A stretch of 64,000 nt of DNA from Muscardinus avellanarius (taxonomy: Eukaryota; Chordata; Mammalia; Rodentia; Gliridae): contig OY726557.1 of the NCBI GenBank assembly GCA_963383645.1, positions 128,850,503-128,914,502 of the forward strand. Direction: 5' to 3'. A model generated the notes under the pieces. It made no database searches, was not told the origin of the DNA, and saw nothing but the letters and a program-made list of their open reading frames with translations. Within the stretch, counting starts at the first letter, position 1; every line of letters begins with the position of its first letter. Position numbers and translations under genes: made by a program. Positions 51,812 through 62,514 of the stretch are shown piece after piece.

Positions 51812-53819
51812 TGTTTAAATATGGGGGAGAAAGGAGGTTCTCCATTACTATGAGACTTTGTCTAGACGCCTTTCTCCAACTACCCTTTGATTCACACCAC
51901 CATGACCATCTGCGGCTCTGGTAGCTCTGGTTAGTTCACATGATGTAGAATTCAATTCATTCCCTTTTCATCTTCCTGGCCCATATTCATTTTATGATTG
52001 ACTTATTTGGCCTATTAGTTTTCTGGAACTTAATCAGTGCCTTATACTTTCTATTCCATCCAGTCTCACCCTGCCCAAAGAAGCCTGAGCAATGAAGTAA
52101 AAGAAAAAGTACTTTGAACCAAGGTGACTAGAGAGACCTAGAAAAGCATCAGAAGGAATCAAACAGGCCTGGGCTTGCCCTCCCTGCAGCCCTCTTCCCT
52201 GGGGCAGGCGAGGCCTCCAGCCACTTCTGAAATAAGAGTCATTTCATTTCTCATTTCTTCTATGCATGTCCTTAAACACACCCTTAGAAGGGTCTCATAA
52301 AATTGAATTATATTCCTTGATCCAAACATATTTTAAGTTTCTACTCCAAGTGCCACTATTCTATTTTTTCATGTTTCAGAAGTCCTCTTGACTAGTTCTC
52401 TTGTCTATTCACCTCTGTGCCCATCTTTCATTGCCCTTCAACCCCAGCCTCTTCACCTGGGGCCAGTAAGCAGAAACATGAATAATCACTTAGATTAGTC
52501 AACAACAGCCCCAGAGACATAGCCAAAAGCTAAGCATAAAGCCACCCAACAGCTATGGGGGGTAGCTAGGGAGCTCATGAGCTCCTCGCCCCATTCATTC
52601 TTCCCTTTGCCTGACAACTGAGTTCTCTGGGAATTCACTAGCACGACGCTCTTCTCATGGACACATTTTATCAGAGAATTCATGAAGACGCAGCAGCTAT
52701 CAGCAGCAGCAGGAATCCAAACACATCTGGGTTGCCTCCCAAGCTGTCAATCACACAGACTTATTAAAAACAGAGAGAGATGACCAAAAAAACTGGATAA
52801 AAGGTTATCAGCTCCTCTTCTTTCCTCCCTAGCATCTTTCCGATGGCCTTGATTGGTGCCAGATTGCCTGGCAAGGAAGAGAAGGGCTATTTTTAGTTGG
52901 CTCTGAATCTGAAGGACTTTTATTTCTGCTTGTGAACCTTTATAAATATTTAACAGAAAGAAAAAAAGCATGAATGGGGGACCATGTGGTCTCACGGATA
53001 TCTATCAAAGCTGTCTGTAGAAATTATAGATGTGGGGGGGTATAGCTGGGCCAGTGTCTGGAGCTACAGATCTGCGTGTGCATGAATAAAGAAAATGCTC
53101 AAAGCTTTGGAGAGAACTTCAAAGCCAAGAGGAAATCAAGGCTAATAAGGTGCACACTCTGGGCTCTTGATCCTACTGCCTTCAGTCTCTTCTTTCTAGG
53201 CATCAACCAGGCATGCTTACCTTCTCCTTCCTGAAAAAGAAAAATTCTGAGCAGGAAAGCAGCTCAAAGAATTGAGTGCAAATCTTAAGTCTTCAAATAA
53301 TAACTCCATGACCACAGGTGAGCAAGGCATTCCACCATACGTCGCAGAATCCCTATGTACGAAACAAAGATAGGACTATCTCCCAAATCTGAACGTGTAC
53401 TTGTAAAGAATCCTCCTCCATTCTTCTGACCCAAATTTCTCCCTCTGGTTCAGAGAAGTCTGAAATGTTCTGCCCTTTGTTTTCTCATATGGCACATTAA
53501 AAGTCAATTCAACAAGAATTTCCTTAGTGTCTGCTACGCAAAACACCGAGTCCCATGCCCCTGGGAGAAAGGAAGCTCTGGGGAGGATCGTGTTCTCTGG
53601 TAGAAGAGTGGGCACGATTCTCTTCAAGTCTTGCAGGCACAACTTCAAAAGGAAGCAGCTCCCTTGCAGAGGGAAGAGCCTGTCATATTCTTTCGTTCGG
53701 GGAAAGAGCTTAGAAAGATCCAAGTTTTAACCAAGACTGTATGCATCTTATCTATCTCAACAAAACTACTAATTCCGTATCCTGCAGAGACAAAAAAAAG
53801 GAAGGGTGCCAACCACACA
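51812..53819. other. Repeat-free stretch
   Basis: About 2 kb with no recognised repeat, the first part of the longest SINE-free block of the window (51.8-55.5 kb). The 115-codon reverse frame at 53376-53723 overlaps forward frames and shows no domain I recognise. Confidence 0.4.
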
Positions 53820-54020
53820 GCCCTCGGTAATCCATTCAAGACTACTTATTGAGCAACTGCTAAGCTGCGCGCTGAGAACGCAACATCAAAGGAGCGGTAG
53901 CTGCAGTGCCTGCTGTTGTGGAATTTACAGTCCAGTTAGGAATTCCAGGCACTAAAATATAAATAATTATAAACTTGATAGGCATGCACAGGATGCAGGA
54001 TGCCAAGACCTGGAAGGCTG
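53820..54020 (+). mobile_element. Ancient L1 3' region fragment (L1ME-like)
   Basis: 'TTCAAGACTACTTATTGAGCAACTGCTAAGCTGCG..', then 'GTTGTGGAATTTACAGTCCAGTTAGG' and 'AATATAAATAATTATAAACTTGATAGG' follow the 'tattgagcacctactatgtgccaggcac' repeat type. Family placement is from memory. Confidence 0.45.
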
Positions 54021-55493
54021 TAAAGGAGATTCTAATCGTCCAGGACACAATGTTCCCCTTTCAGCGTGGCCCTGTAGGAGGCCACAGATAATTCTTCAAA
54101 GGGCATCACAAGTATTTGATACCAGCCCAGTATCCTGACCCGCCACCCCTTCCCTGTGTTCACTTCAATGCTCCTGGAGGTCCTGGTGGCTCAGCGCTGG
54201 GTCTCTGGTTTCTTTTTGTCATTGGGCATTCCACGGTCACGATCCCATGTCTCTTCAGCTGGGGCAAGTGCTGCCAGGACCCCATGCCCTTCAACCAGAA
54301 AGAAGATGCATGATGGATGGTGGGTGCTGACGTTAGGTGTGGGCTCCAGTCTCAAAAGGGGTGGGGTAAGGGATGGCTTCCATGGCAGAGAGGAGACCAC
54401 AGTCTACATAAAATGCTACCGCTCTGTGCAAAACGCTCTGCCTACTTGGGCAGAAGGCTGCTCATTTTCTGATCATGGGAAATGCCCAGTGGACAAAGAA
54501 AAGAAAGAGATTACTGATGGGACACCTCCCAGATCTCTCCAGAAGACAAAACTAATACAGCACTGATGTTTGCCCCTAGGTGTCCTTTCGGCTGCGTTCC
54601 CTTCCTCACTAGACACCTCACGGATGCTTCAGGGACCCTGAGCCTGCCCAGAAAATTCCTACATTTCTATCAAGGTAGCTTTTAGGACACCTCTAAACTT
54701 TAGGGGTTCTTACCTGATCTCCGCCTACCATAGAACAGATTAATCTAGAAACCTTTTTCCTCTCGCACCTGGCATTTTATTAGCAGAAATTAATTCTTTC
54801 AACAGATAGTTGCTGAGTACCTACCACCCCGGGGGCTCCTGAAATGGGGTTTGGCAGGCTTGTTTCCCCTGTTGGCTGGACAGCTGGAGAGCAGTGCTGG
54901 GCCTTCCTTCTTGGAATAGGGTCTCCCTAAGGCCTCTGCCTCACACCTATGGATGTTGTACTGTGGATTACTTTTGGAAGGAGCTGATAGCCGTAAGCTG
55001 GGAGAGAGCAGATCCAAATTGATATATAGGGAATTCGACTCCATAAACACGATGAAACTAAATCTGATTAAATGGTACTCTTGCAGCCTCATAATTCCAT
55101 TCCAGAGTGGAAGTCTCCACTTGAAGACAGAGAAGCTCTGGTGTCTAAGTGTCCCCTGAGGGATGCTAGACGAGGATATAATCTATTCCACAGGCCTTGC
55201 CCTCTTTCCCCTTTTGGCCTCTGATTCTTAGCATTGCAGAAATACTACTACCAGAAATAAACTGACCTTTTGAAAAGTAACTGAAATCATGCATTCCAGC
55301 TAAGGACAATGAACTTGATGTTTAAAAAAAGTAGAAGTTTCTGTGCCAACATAATGAACTTGTTGGCTACTGCTGTGTTCTTTCAATGTTTGGATAAACA
55401 TAAATGTGATTCCCAAACATTTGTTTGAATTAAAAACAGTTTGTGTGGGTTTTTTTTAATCTTCCTACCTTTGTCAAATATTATTTAAGGTCA
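54021..55493. other. Repeat-poor stretch
   Basis: No SINE. The 136-codon forward frame at 54156-54566 and its reverse partner show no known domain and no splice context I can defend. Confidence 0.4.
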
Positions 55494-55640
55494 CTGGAGT
55501 AGCTAATTTGGAGGCTGAGACAGGAGGATCCCAGGTTTGAGGCGAGCCTTGGCAAATTAATAGACCCTCAGTCACTTAGCAAGACCCTGTTTCAAAACAA
55601 AAGGGGCTGCAGGTATAGCTCAGAAAAAAAAAAAGAATAA
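55494..55640 (+). mobile_element. B1-ID SINE, 5'-truncated, old type A
   Basis: 'TTTGGAGGCTGAGACAGGAGGATCCCAGGTTTGAGG' to '..GGGGCTGCAGGTATAGCTCAG' and an A tail. Both the 5' end and the last part of the ID half are missing. Confidence 0.85.
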
Positions 55641-55651
55641 ATTACCCCAAA

Positions 55652-55838
55652 CCCGGCATGGTGGTAACTTGGGATGATGAGACAGGAAGATTACAGGTTT
55701 GAGGCCAGCCTCAGCAATTTAGTGAGATCATTGGCACTTTAGTGAGACCCTATTTCAAAGTAAAATAATAAAATAGGGCTGAGGATGTAGCAGAGGTAGC
55801 TTGCCCCCAGGTTTAAATCCCCATTACCACAAAAATAG
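55652..55838 (+). mobile_element. B1-ID SINE, type A
   Basis: 'CCCGGCATGGTGGTAACTTGGGATGATGAG' to '..GGGCTGAGGATGTAGCAGAGGTAGC'. Small deletions lie in both halves. Confidence 0.9.
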
Positions 55839-56241
55839 TTACCCAAATTGTTGAATTTTTGTTTCAGAACTGTGACCATTCCACAATGACTTATATCATC
55901 TATGGTATATTTGGAGGCAGGTACACATGATAAAAATGCAGCTCCGTGCAGATAAATATAGAAATGAAAACACAAAGCCGTTGCTATTATCAGTGATGAT
56001 AATATCATCAACAATGGATATGGATCGTGCCTGACGGTTTATAAATCTACTTCTTTTCTGTAAGGCATCCAAAGAAGTAGAGGGATGTTCTATTAATGCT
56101 CATTGTCTACCTCTTATGGATGTAGAAACTAAAATGTAGAAACCTTACATGGTTTGCCATAGAATGAATGTAAAGCAGGTTTGGAAACTTGTATGGCAAG
56201 GTAGCAAGTATACTAGCACCAGCATTCAAAACTGAGTTTGG

Positions 56242-56460
56242 AAGCCGGGCGTGGTGGCGCATGCTTGTAATCCCAGCATTCGAGAGGCTGAGACTGGAGG
56301 ATCACAGTTCGTGGACAGCCTCAGCTACATAGTGAGGCCCTCTGCAACTCAGTGAGACCCGGTTTCAAAAAAAAAGAATAAAAAAAATAGGGCAGGGGGT
56401 GTAGCTCGGAGGTCAAATGCCCCTGAGTTCCATCTCCAGACCTGCCCCCCCCCAAAAAAA
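56242..56460 (+). mobile_element. B1-ID SINE, type A, sharing its target with an L1
   Basis: Perfect 14-bp duplication aaaactgagtttgg at 56228-56241 and 56461-56474. The right copy is at once the left duplication of the L1 that follows. Confidence 0.96.
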
Positions 56461-56474
56461 AAAACTGAGTTTGG

Positions 56475-56917
56475 CTATGGAATATGTACACAATGGGATT
56501 TTACTCCGCCATTAAGAAGAACAAAATTAGGTCATTTGCAGGTAAACGGATGGAACTGGAGAACATGATACTAAGTGAGATTAGTCAGTCACAAAAAGTC
56601 GGATGTTCTCCCTAATATGCGGAAGATAGGGAGAAAATAGAACATAGGAGGGGCTCTAGACAAAGGAGAAGAAACCTTAGATGAATAAAGAAGGAAACCT
56701 AACTGCGGAGATAGGCAGAGTGGGGAGAGGGAAGCACCCTGATGCTCGTGACTTACAGTCACGTACATGTCAAAGTCAGTTTTCTAAGCAGAACTGGAGG
56801 AGGGAGGGGGAGGGGATGGGTGGGAACTGGGGAAGGGCGTGCGTGGATGCCTCTACCATCCTGTACCTCACAATGATACATGATTACAGTGTACCAATAA
56901 ATTAAAAAATAATAAAG
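56475..56917 (+). mobile_element. 5'-truncated L1
   Basis: Starts in the last part of ORF2 ('CTATGGAATATGTACACAATGGGATTTTACTCCGCC', 'AACTGGAGAACATGATACTAAGTGAGATTAG'), followed by a 3' UTR with a G-rich tract and the tip 'TGATTACAGTGTACCAATAAAT'. The right duplication aacttagtttgg (56918-56929) matches aactgagtttgg at 11 of 12. Confidence 0.92.
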
Positions 56918-56984
56918 AACTTAGTTTGGTTCTCAGTTTTTCTGCTTACTAGCTTTCAGAGCACTGACCACAATAGCCATTGCA

Positions 56985-57165
56985 AGGAAATTTAGCAAGT
57001 GGATATGGTGTGCCAATGTTCTAAGCACTTGGCATATCTTCTCTGATTTGATCATCTTAGGAGCCTGAGATACAGTTTCCATGGGAGGTAAAATGACAAC
57101 TGAAGAAACTGACACATAAAGGAACAAGGAACTTGGCCTGGATCTTCCAACCAATAAGAGGGAGG
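56985..57165 (+). mobile_element. MIR SINE
   Basis: 'GTGTGCCAATGTTCTAAGCACTTGGCATATC', 'GGAGGTAAAATGACAACTGAAGAAACTGACACATAAAGG'. The 166-codon reverse frame at 56933-57433 crosses this repeat and is not a gene. Confidence 0.7.
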
Positions 57166-57239
57166 GAAAAAATAAAAAAAGTAATCTGACACCAGAGTCT
57201 AGACTCCTGATCATTAGGAAACACTTTTCCTGCCAAATC

Positions 57240-57398
57240 AATTTACCTCTCCCAGTCTTAATATTCCCATTTGAAAAACAAAAAGATAGCCACTTTTCAG
57301 TATTGTTCAGAAAATTAGAAATAATGCCCATCATGTACCTAGTACAATAGTACAATTCCTGGCACATAGGGAACCCTCTCAAAGTTGCAGATTTTATT
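57240..57398 (+). mobile_element. MIR/L2-like 3' fragment
   Basis: 'CAATTTACCTCTCCCAGTCTTAATATTCCCATTTGAAAAAC' followed by 'ATGTACCTAGTACAATAGTACAATTCCTGGCACATAGG', the classic order 'cctcagtttccccatctgtaaaatg .. tgcctggcacatag'. Confidence 0.65.
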
Positions 57399-57764
57399 AG
57401 CCCACCTGATATTTCCCATGATATGGTAGGCAAGAATTCTTTATCCCAAATGCATAACGAGGTCTACATGTGACTTTCAAAATGAGAGCAATCCCCTGAA
57501 ATAGCACCCAAGGTTCTGGCTCTAGCTCTGTGCCTGTGTGTGGGTGTGCATGCAATCATCAGGGGAGACAGTTGTTTTCACCAGAATCTCAGAGATCCCC
57601 ACGCCTTCCAAAACATCATCACCAATGTCAGGTAATCTTGAAACATATCATATACTCTCTGACTTTGTTTTCTTACAGGGGAAATGATTTAAAGATTTTC
57701 TCCATTCACCGTCCTCAGCAGAAATATATCCACCAATTCAACTTACTGTCAACTTTTAAGCACT
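57399..57764. other. Unique non-coding sequence
   Basis: No repeat signature. It supplies the target site of the following SINE. Confidence 0.3.
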
Positions 57765-57953
57765 GTTGTGTTCGTTTGTGGTGCTTCAGATTGAACCCAG
57801 GGGCAGTCTGCCTTCAACCTGCACCCTCAGCCCTTTTTACTTTTTGTTTGGAAACAAAAAGAGTTTCACTAAACTGCTGAGGCTGGCTTCCAACCTGCAA
57901 TCCTCCTGTCCCAGCCTCCCAAGCACTGGGATTATAGACATGTACCGCCAGGT
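57765..57953 (-). mobile_element. B1-ID SINE, type A, reverse
   Basis: 'GGTGCTTCAGATTGAACCCAGGGGCAGTCTGCC' to '..GACATGTACCGCCAGG'. The near-repeat tcaacttactgtcaa (about 57738) / tcaactcactgttcaa (about 57954) is the target duplication. Confidence 0.9.
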
Positions 57954-57969
57954 CAACTCACTGTTCAAT

Positions 57970-58479
57970 TTTCAGCACAGATTGTAACATAGTCTATTTT
58001 CTTCAGGTGGGTATAGTAGAGTTTGAGATTCTGAAGACAGAAATATGCCCGGTATCTTCAACTCCCTTGACTTGGCTGGCTCTGTGGAGTTGGAGAAGTT
58101 CCCATGAGCACACGTGAGTGAACGTGTTTACATGGGCCCCGAGGGTAAGTCATTTCTGGGAGGCGGGCTGGAAGCCTGTCCTGAGTTGGCTGCCCTCCAT
58201 GTATCCGAAAGCAGCTCACATGTTTATCCTGTTCCCTAATTAATCCCATGCTAGCAAACAGCAGGCTCCCACAAGCAACCTCAGGCCGCTTGGCAACGGG
58301 TGTGGGGTGGCAGTGAGTCCTGGGGCACTGGCCTTATTTGTTGCTGGGTCACTTGCTGTCCCAGCCCATCAGAGACTGGGTTCTGCCAGGCCGGTGGGTG
58401 TCAGGGGGTGCGCAGCCTCTCAACCCAAGAATGTAGCAGGAACAGCCAGCGCCTGGGGGCCTCAAGCCGCACACCATCC
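57970..58479. other. Unique, moderately GC-rich sequence
   Basis: No repeat or gene signature. Forward frames at 58300-58581 run into the next SINE and are rejected. Confidence 0.35.
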
Positions 58480-58495
58480 AAAGACAGCAGAGGCA

Positions 58496-58713
58496 GCCCA
58501 GCATGGTGGCACACACCTGATATCAGTGCTTGGGAGGCTGAGACAGGAGGAACCAGTTTGAGGTCAGCCTCAGCAACTTAGCAAGATCCTCGCTACATAG
58601 CAAGACCCCAACTTAAAATAAAATAAAATAAATAAGGCAGGGGTGTAACTCAGAGGTAGAACACCCCTGGGTTAGAGCCCCGGTACCAAAAATTTAAAAA
58701 TAAAATAAATTAG
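58496..58713 (+). mobile_element. B1-ID SINE, type A
   Basis: The duplication aaagacagcagaggca (58480-58495) / aaaggacagcagaggca (58714-58730) differs by one inserted G. The body is 'GCATGGTGGCACACACCTGATATCAGTGC' to '..GGCAGGGGTGTAACTCAGAGGTAGAAC'. Confidence 0.95.
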
Positions 58714-58730
58714 AAAGGACAGCAGAGGCA

Positions 58731-59167
58731 TCGCCTGATGCCAGTTGGTGTGCGGCTTATGAGGTTTACAAGAAGTTTAAACTGCTCTGTCTTTTTTTAG
58801 TGACCGGGTTGGTGGTGTCTTTATGAAGAGTCTCATTTAATAAACCACCTAATCTAAAAATTTGAGAGCAAACAAGTGACACAAGCAGTGTGGCACGTCG
58901 CCGGCCCCTCTTGCCCCACCCCAGTGCTCACCTCTTCTCCGCTTCTATTTCTGCGGCTCCCGGCGCTTCCTTCAGCTGCTTCTTCGAGAAAAACAGCTGA
59001 GCCTGATGTATTTAGTAAGGAGAATGGAATATTCCTGGACACAATGAACTTATGATATTGCCTTCAAAGGTTCTAAGGAGGTGGACGCCAGCCTCCTCCA
59101 CCCTCTGGCTCACAGGCACTGTATGTATATGGGCTTTTCCATGTCAACGGCATATGCATTAAAGATA
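58731..59167. other. Unique non-coding sequence
   Basis: No repeat signature is seen. Confidence 0.3.
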
Positions 59168-59183
59168 GAATTATGATGGTTAG

Positions 59184-59397
59184 AGCCAGGCGTGGTGGCA
59201 CAAGCTTGTAATCCCCGCATTCCGGAGGCTCAGACCAGAGGATCGCCATTCGCAGACAGCCTCAGCTATGTAGTGAGGCCATCCGCAACTTAGTGAGACC
59301 CTGTTTCAAAATAAAATACGGCAGGGGGTGTAGCTCAGAGGTCGAATTCCCATGGGTTCCACTCCCAGACCCACAAAAAAATAAAATAAAATAAAAA
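59184..59397 (+). mobile_element. B1-ID SINE, type A, perfect duplication
   Basis: The 15-bp duplication gaattatgatggtta lies at 59168-59182 and 59398-59412 without mismatch. (TAAAA)n tail. CpG-rich 7SL half. Confidence 0.96.
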
Positions 59398-59428
59398 GAA
59401 TTATGATGGTTAAAATTTACAAAGCTCA

Positions 59429-59610
59429 CACCGGGCGTGGTGGCGCACACTTGTAATCTCCGTGCTTGGGAGGAGGAGACAGGAGAATCGTGCAGGTTCA
59501 AGGCCAGCTACGCCGGCTTAAGAGACCCTGTTTCCAAACAAAAAAATGTATAAAATAGGTCTGGGAGTGTAGCCCGGAGGCAGGAACCCCAGTACCACCA
59601 AAAAAAAAAA
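59429..59610 (+). mobile_element. B1-ID SINE, type C
   Basis: The centre is 'TACGCCGGCTTAAGAGACC'. 'GGTAGAAGGGTTT' is deleted near the end ('CGGAGGCAGGAACCCC'). Flanks are aaatttacaaagctc (59413-59427) and aaattacaaagctc (59611-59624). Confidence 0.95.
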
Positions 59611-59624
59611 AAATTACAAAGCTC

Positions 59625-59666
59625 GATGTATGAATAAAGTGCACCAATAAAATTTTTTTTTTAAAA
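59625..59666 (+). mobile_element. Very short L1 3' tip
   Basis: 'GATGTATGAATAAAGTGCACCAATAAAA' matches the last ~28 bp of the L1 3' UTR seen at 20592-20640 (reverse). It is followed by T10-A4 and the next SINE. Confidence 0.65.
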
Positions 59667-59890
59667 GCCAGGCGTGGTAGCACATGCTTGTAATTCCAGT
59701 GTTTGAGAGGCTGAGACAGGAGGATCGTATAGGTTCAAAGCCACCCTCAGCTACTTAGTGAGGCTCTCAACAACTTAGTGAGACCCTGTTTCCAAATAAA
59801 TATAAAATAGGCCTCGGAGTATAGCCTGGAGATAGAAAGCCTCTGGGTTCCACCCCCAATACCACCAAAAAAAAATTAAAAAATTAAAAA
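59667..59890 (+). mobile_element. B1-ID SINE, type B
   Basis: 'GCCAGGCGTGGTAGCACATGCTTGTAATTCC' to '..GGCCTCGGAGTATAGCCTGGAGATAGAAAGCC'. After its tail the word attacaaagc (59891-59900) appears for the third time. Confidence 0.94.
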
Positions 59891-59985
59891 ATTACAAAGC
59901 CCTGTTGACCACACTCTCTGACATTACTACCATTGTCTGTAAGCTACACAAGAGAGTATAGATACTTGTATTCTTTTATTTTTGC

Positions 59986-59986
<1 letters not shown>

Positions 59987-60026
<40 letters not shown>

Positions 60027-60172
60027 TACTGGGGATAGAACCCAGGGACATTCTTCTCTGAGCTACACCTCAGCTCTTTTCACTTTTTATTTTGAAACAA
60101 AGTCTCATGAAGTTGCTGAGACTGTCCTTGAAGCTGCAATCCTCCTGTCTCAGCCTCCCAAACACAGTGATG
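59987..60172 (-). mobile_element. B1-ID SINE, type A, reverse, (ATTT)n tail
   Basis: The (ATTT)n tail (59987-60023), then 'ATACTGGGGATAGAACCCAGGGACATTC' to '..CAGCCTCCCAAACACAGTGATGG'. The last 20 bp of the 7SL 5' end are lost. Confidence 0.9.
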
Positions 60173-60906
60173 GTACATACACTTTACCAGTGTGTACTAT
60201 CATTGAAAAGTGATAATAGTATTCTAAAAATATTATAAAATTTTAAAGGGTTCAGGCTACTGATCTTATTTTATAATTTACAATCTAACATATCTTTATT
60301 TTTTACATATAACACCCCAAACCTTTAATAGTAGTATAAGGTCTAGTGTTTATTAGAGGAGTTACTTAATAAACAACTTATTTGTCCCCAAAACCCTAGA
60401 AAAACATCTAGTGAAAGTGTGAATAAAACTTCAAATTTATGCTCTTTCCTATCTTAAGGAAACTTCAGGTGTGTGTCCCACATTCAGGTGTGAGCCCCCC
60501 ACAGAGAGGATGCTTTCACCCCCCCCAGTACCTCCCCGACCTTTTGCGACCCAGCCATCCATATGCCTCCCTTTTGCTAATTTTGACTTTTCTATGACCC
60601 CATCTTGTTGATGCTTTTATTTTCATCTTGATTGTATGGTCATTTAATACCACTCCAGTTCACTCACTTATCCGATAGTGTTATTAAGTGCCCATTAATG
60701 CCAAGGTCACTCCCAAAGATGTGGCAAACGAATTATCTGAAAACCTACCAGGTACAAAATCCTTAGAATTACTGTGTGAATACATAAGAAGTAATTAAAT
60801 AAATAAGGGATAAATTGTAGGAGATATAAAGATAGGAGGGAATAAAAATCAGTATGTGGGTGTTATAATCCTGAGTCTATCCTTCTCTAGCAAAATCAAA
60901 ACCTAC
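60173..60906. other. Unique AT-rich sequence
   Basis: No repeat or gene signature. C runs lie at 60496-60501 and 60518-60525. Confidence 0.3.
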
Positions 60907-60938
60907 TGTGTGTGTATATGTGTGTACGTCCATGTGTG

Positions 60939-60984
<46 letters not shown>

Positions 60985-61192
60985 TGTGTGTGTGTTTCTG
61001 GGGATGGAACCCAGAGGCATTTTAGCTCTTAGTTACATTCTCATCCCTATTTTATTATTTTATTTTGAAACAGGGTCTCACTAAGTTGTGGAGGGCCTTA
61101 CTACTAAGCACTGAGGCTGGTCACAAACCTGTGATCCTCCTGTCTCAGCCTCCCAGGTACTAGAATTACAAACGTAGGCCACCACATCTGGC
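60907..61192 (-). mobile_element. B1-ID SINE, type A, reverse, with a long (TG)n tail
   Basis: An imperfect then perfect (TG)n at 60907-60996 replaces the tail. The body is 'CTGGGGATGGAACCCAGAGGCATTTTAGC' to '..AAACGTAGGCCACCACATCTGGC'. The short repeat tcaaaacc lies on both sides. Confidence 0.93.
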
Positions 61193-62514
61193 TCAAAACC
61201 ACATTTGTTGATGACCTCCTCTGTGATAGAAAACCTTAAAACTTGATATGCCGAGAAAAAAGCTAACTATCTTTCCTCAAAATGTCCCATCACATTTGTT
61301 CTAAGCCTAAACAAGTAGAACCATGAATCTTTACCATGAGTCTTTATTCCTGGAATTTCTAACCCATTTTTTATCTTCCCCCTTCACATCCTGCTGTGAC
61401 CGGGTACCACTATCACTGGGAAGAGGCCTGATAATGGTGTGTCTATAGGGTTAATTCTAGGTAATTTTCTCTATTATTTCTCTATTTTCCAAGTCCGTGT
61501 TCTGTCTTGGTTATCTTATACTTTCTCCAAATTCTCTACTGAGATCCAGTCTCTTCTCTCATAAGCAAGGACCCTAACGTTGTATGGTTCTTACCAAACC
61601 CTTCCCTCTATGCCACAGCAACACTTTAATGATGCTACCATGTCATTTGGGCATCACACTTGACTATAGAAACTAAAGTCACATCAAATTTACAACAGGT
61701 TTAGACCTCTAGTCCGTATTTGGTAACTTGAAATATTTCTGACTAAATAACTTTTACTCTCTTCCTGAATGGAACTCTTCTTACATGTAGTCACATCATC
61801 AACCTAAACTTAAACTCTACCAACTCCCAGGATTTGGGTATGTATGGGCATGTAACTGGGGCATTGAGACTGTAGTTATGTAGCTTATTTGCATGAAAAT
61901 CTAATGTGCATCTTGGGAAAGACAACATCTCAAGAAAAGAAGGAGTTAAGCAGAGAGTACTGGCCAAGAAATAAAGTTCTTGTCCTTGAAAGGAAGAAGC
62001 AACTCTCTTATCAATTTCTGGAATCTTTTATCAATTTCTGAAATAGCCCTCAGTTCGGCAACCCATGGCATTGTATGTGTGATACCCACGGAAATGGCAT
62101 GTCACTTATGGGGCTAAAGAGTGAGTTAAAGGATACTGATGCTATGATTATTCCTGGACTGGATCCTTGGCTACCACCGTGGACATTCAAAATAAAAAAG
62201 GCAGCTCAGGACTGGGACTGATGAGAGAGTTGTCAGAGAAAGAAACCATTTGTTCTCACAATAACCCAGTACCCCGGAGTTCATTGGATGCAGGCTATGT
62301 GGCTCAAATTCATCATAGATCAGGAAAGGAAGGAAAAGATCTGTTCACACAAGATGGAAAAGAGTCCAGGTAAAAGTGATGGGCACAAATAAAGTCTCAG
62401 GACACTTCAAGAAGTCTCCCCTTCTTCCTTTTCACCCCATAGGCCTACCTACATATCACTAAGATTCACCAGACTCTCGTTTGCATTGTAACCTCCACTC
62501 CTTAGCAAGGTAGG
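61193..62514. other. Repeat-free stretch, unassigned
   Basis: About 1.3 kb with no recognised transposon. A tandem pair 'CTTATCAATTTCTGGAAT' / 'TTTATCAATTTCTGAAAT' lies at 62007-62045 and an octamer ATTTGCAT at 61888-61895. The 68-codon frame at 62167-62373 shows no family. Confidence 0.35.

Noticed and set aside
53376..53852. Overlapping frames on both strands (115, 73, 67 and 64 codons)
   Set aside because: Unique sequence, but mutually overlapping frames with no domain or exon signals; most likely chance.
54156..54566. 136-codon forward frame
   Set aside because: No known domain. A reverse frame overlaps it and I cannot support a splice site; could be tested by RNA-seq.
56933..57433. 166-codon reverse frame, among the longest in the window
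   Set aside because: It crosses two MIR/L2-type repeats; the sequence has no family resemblance I know.
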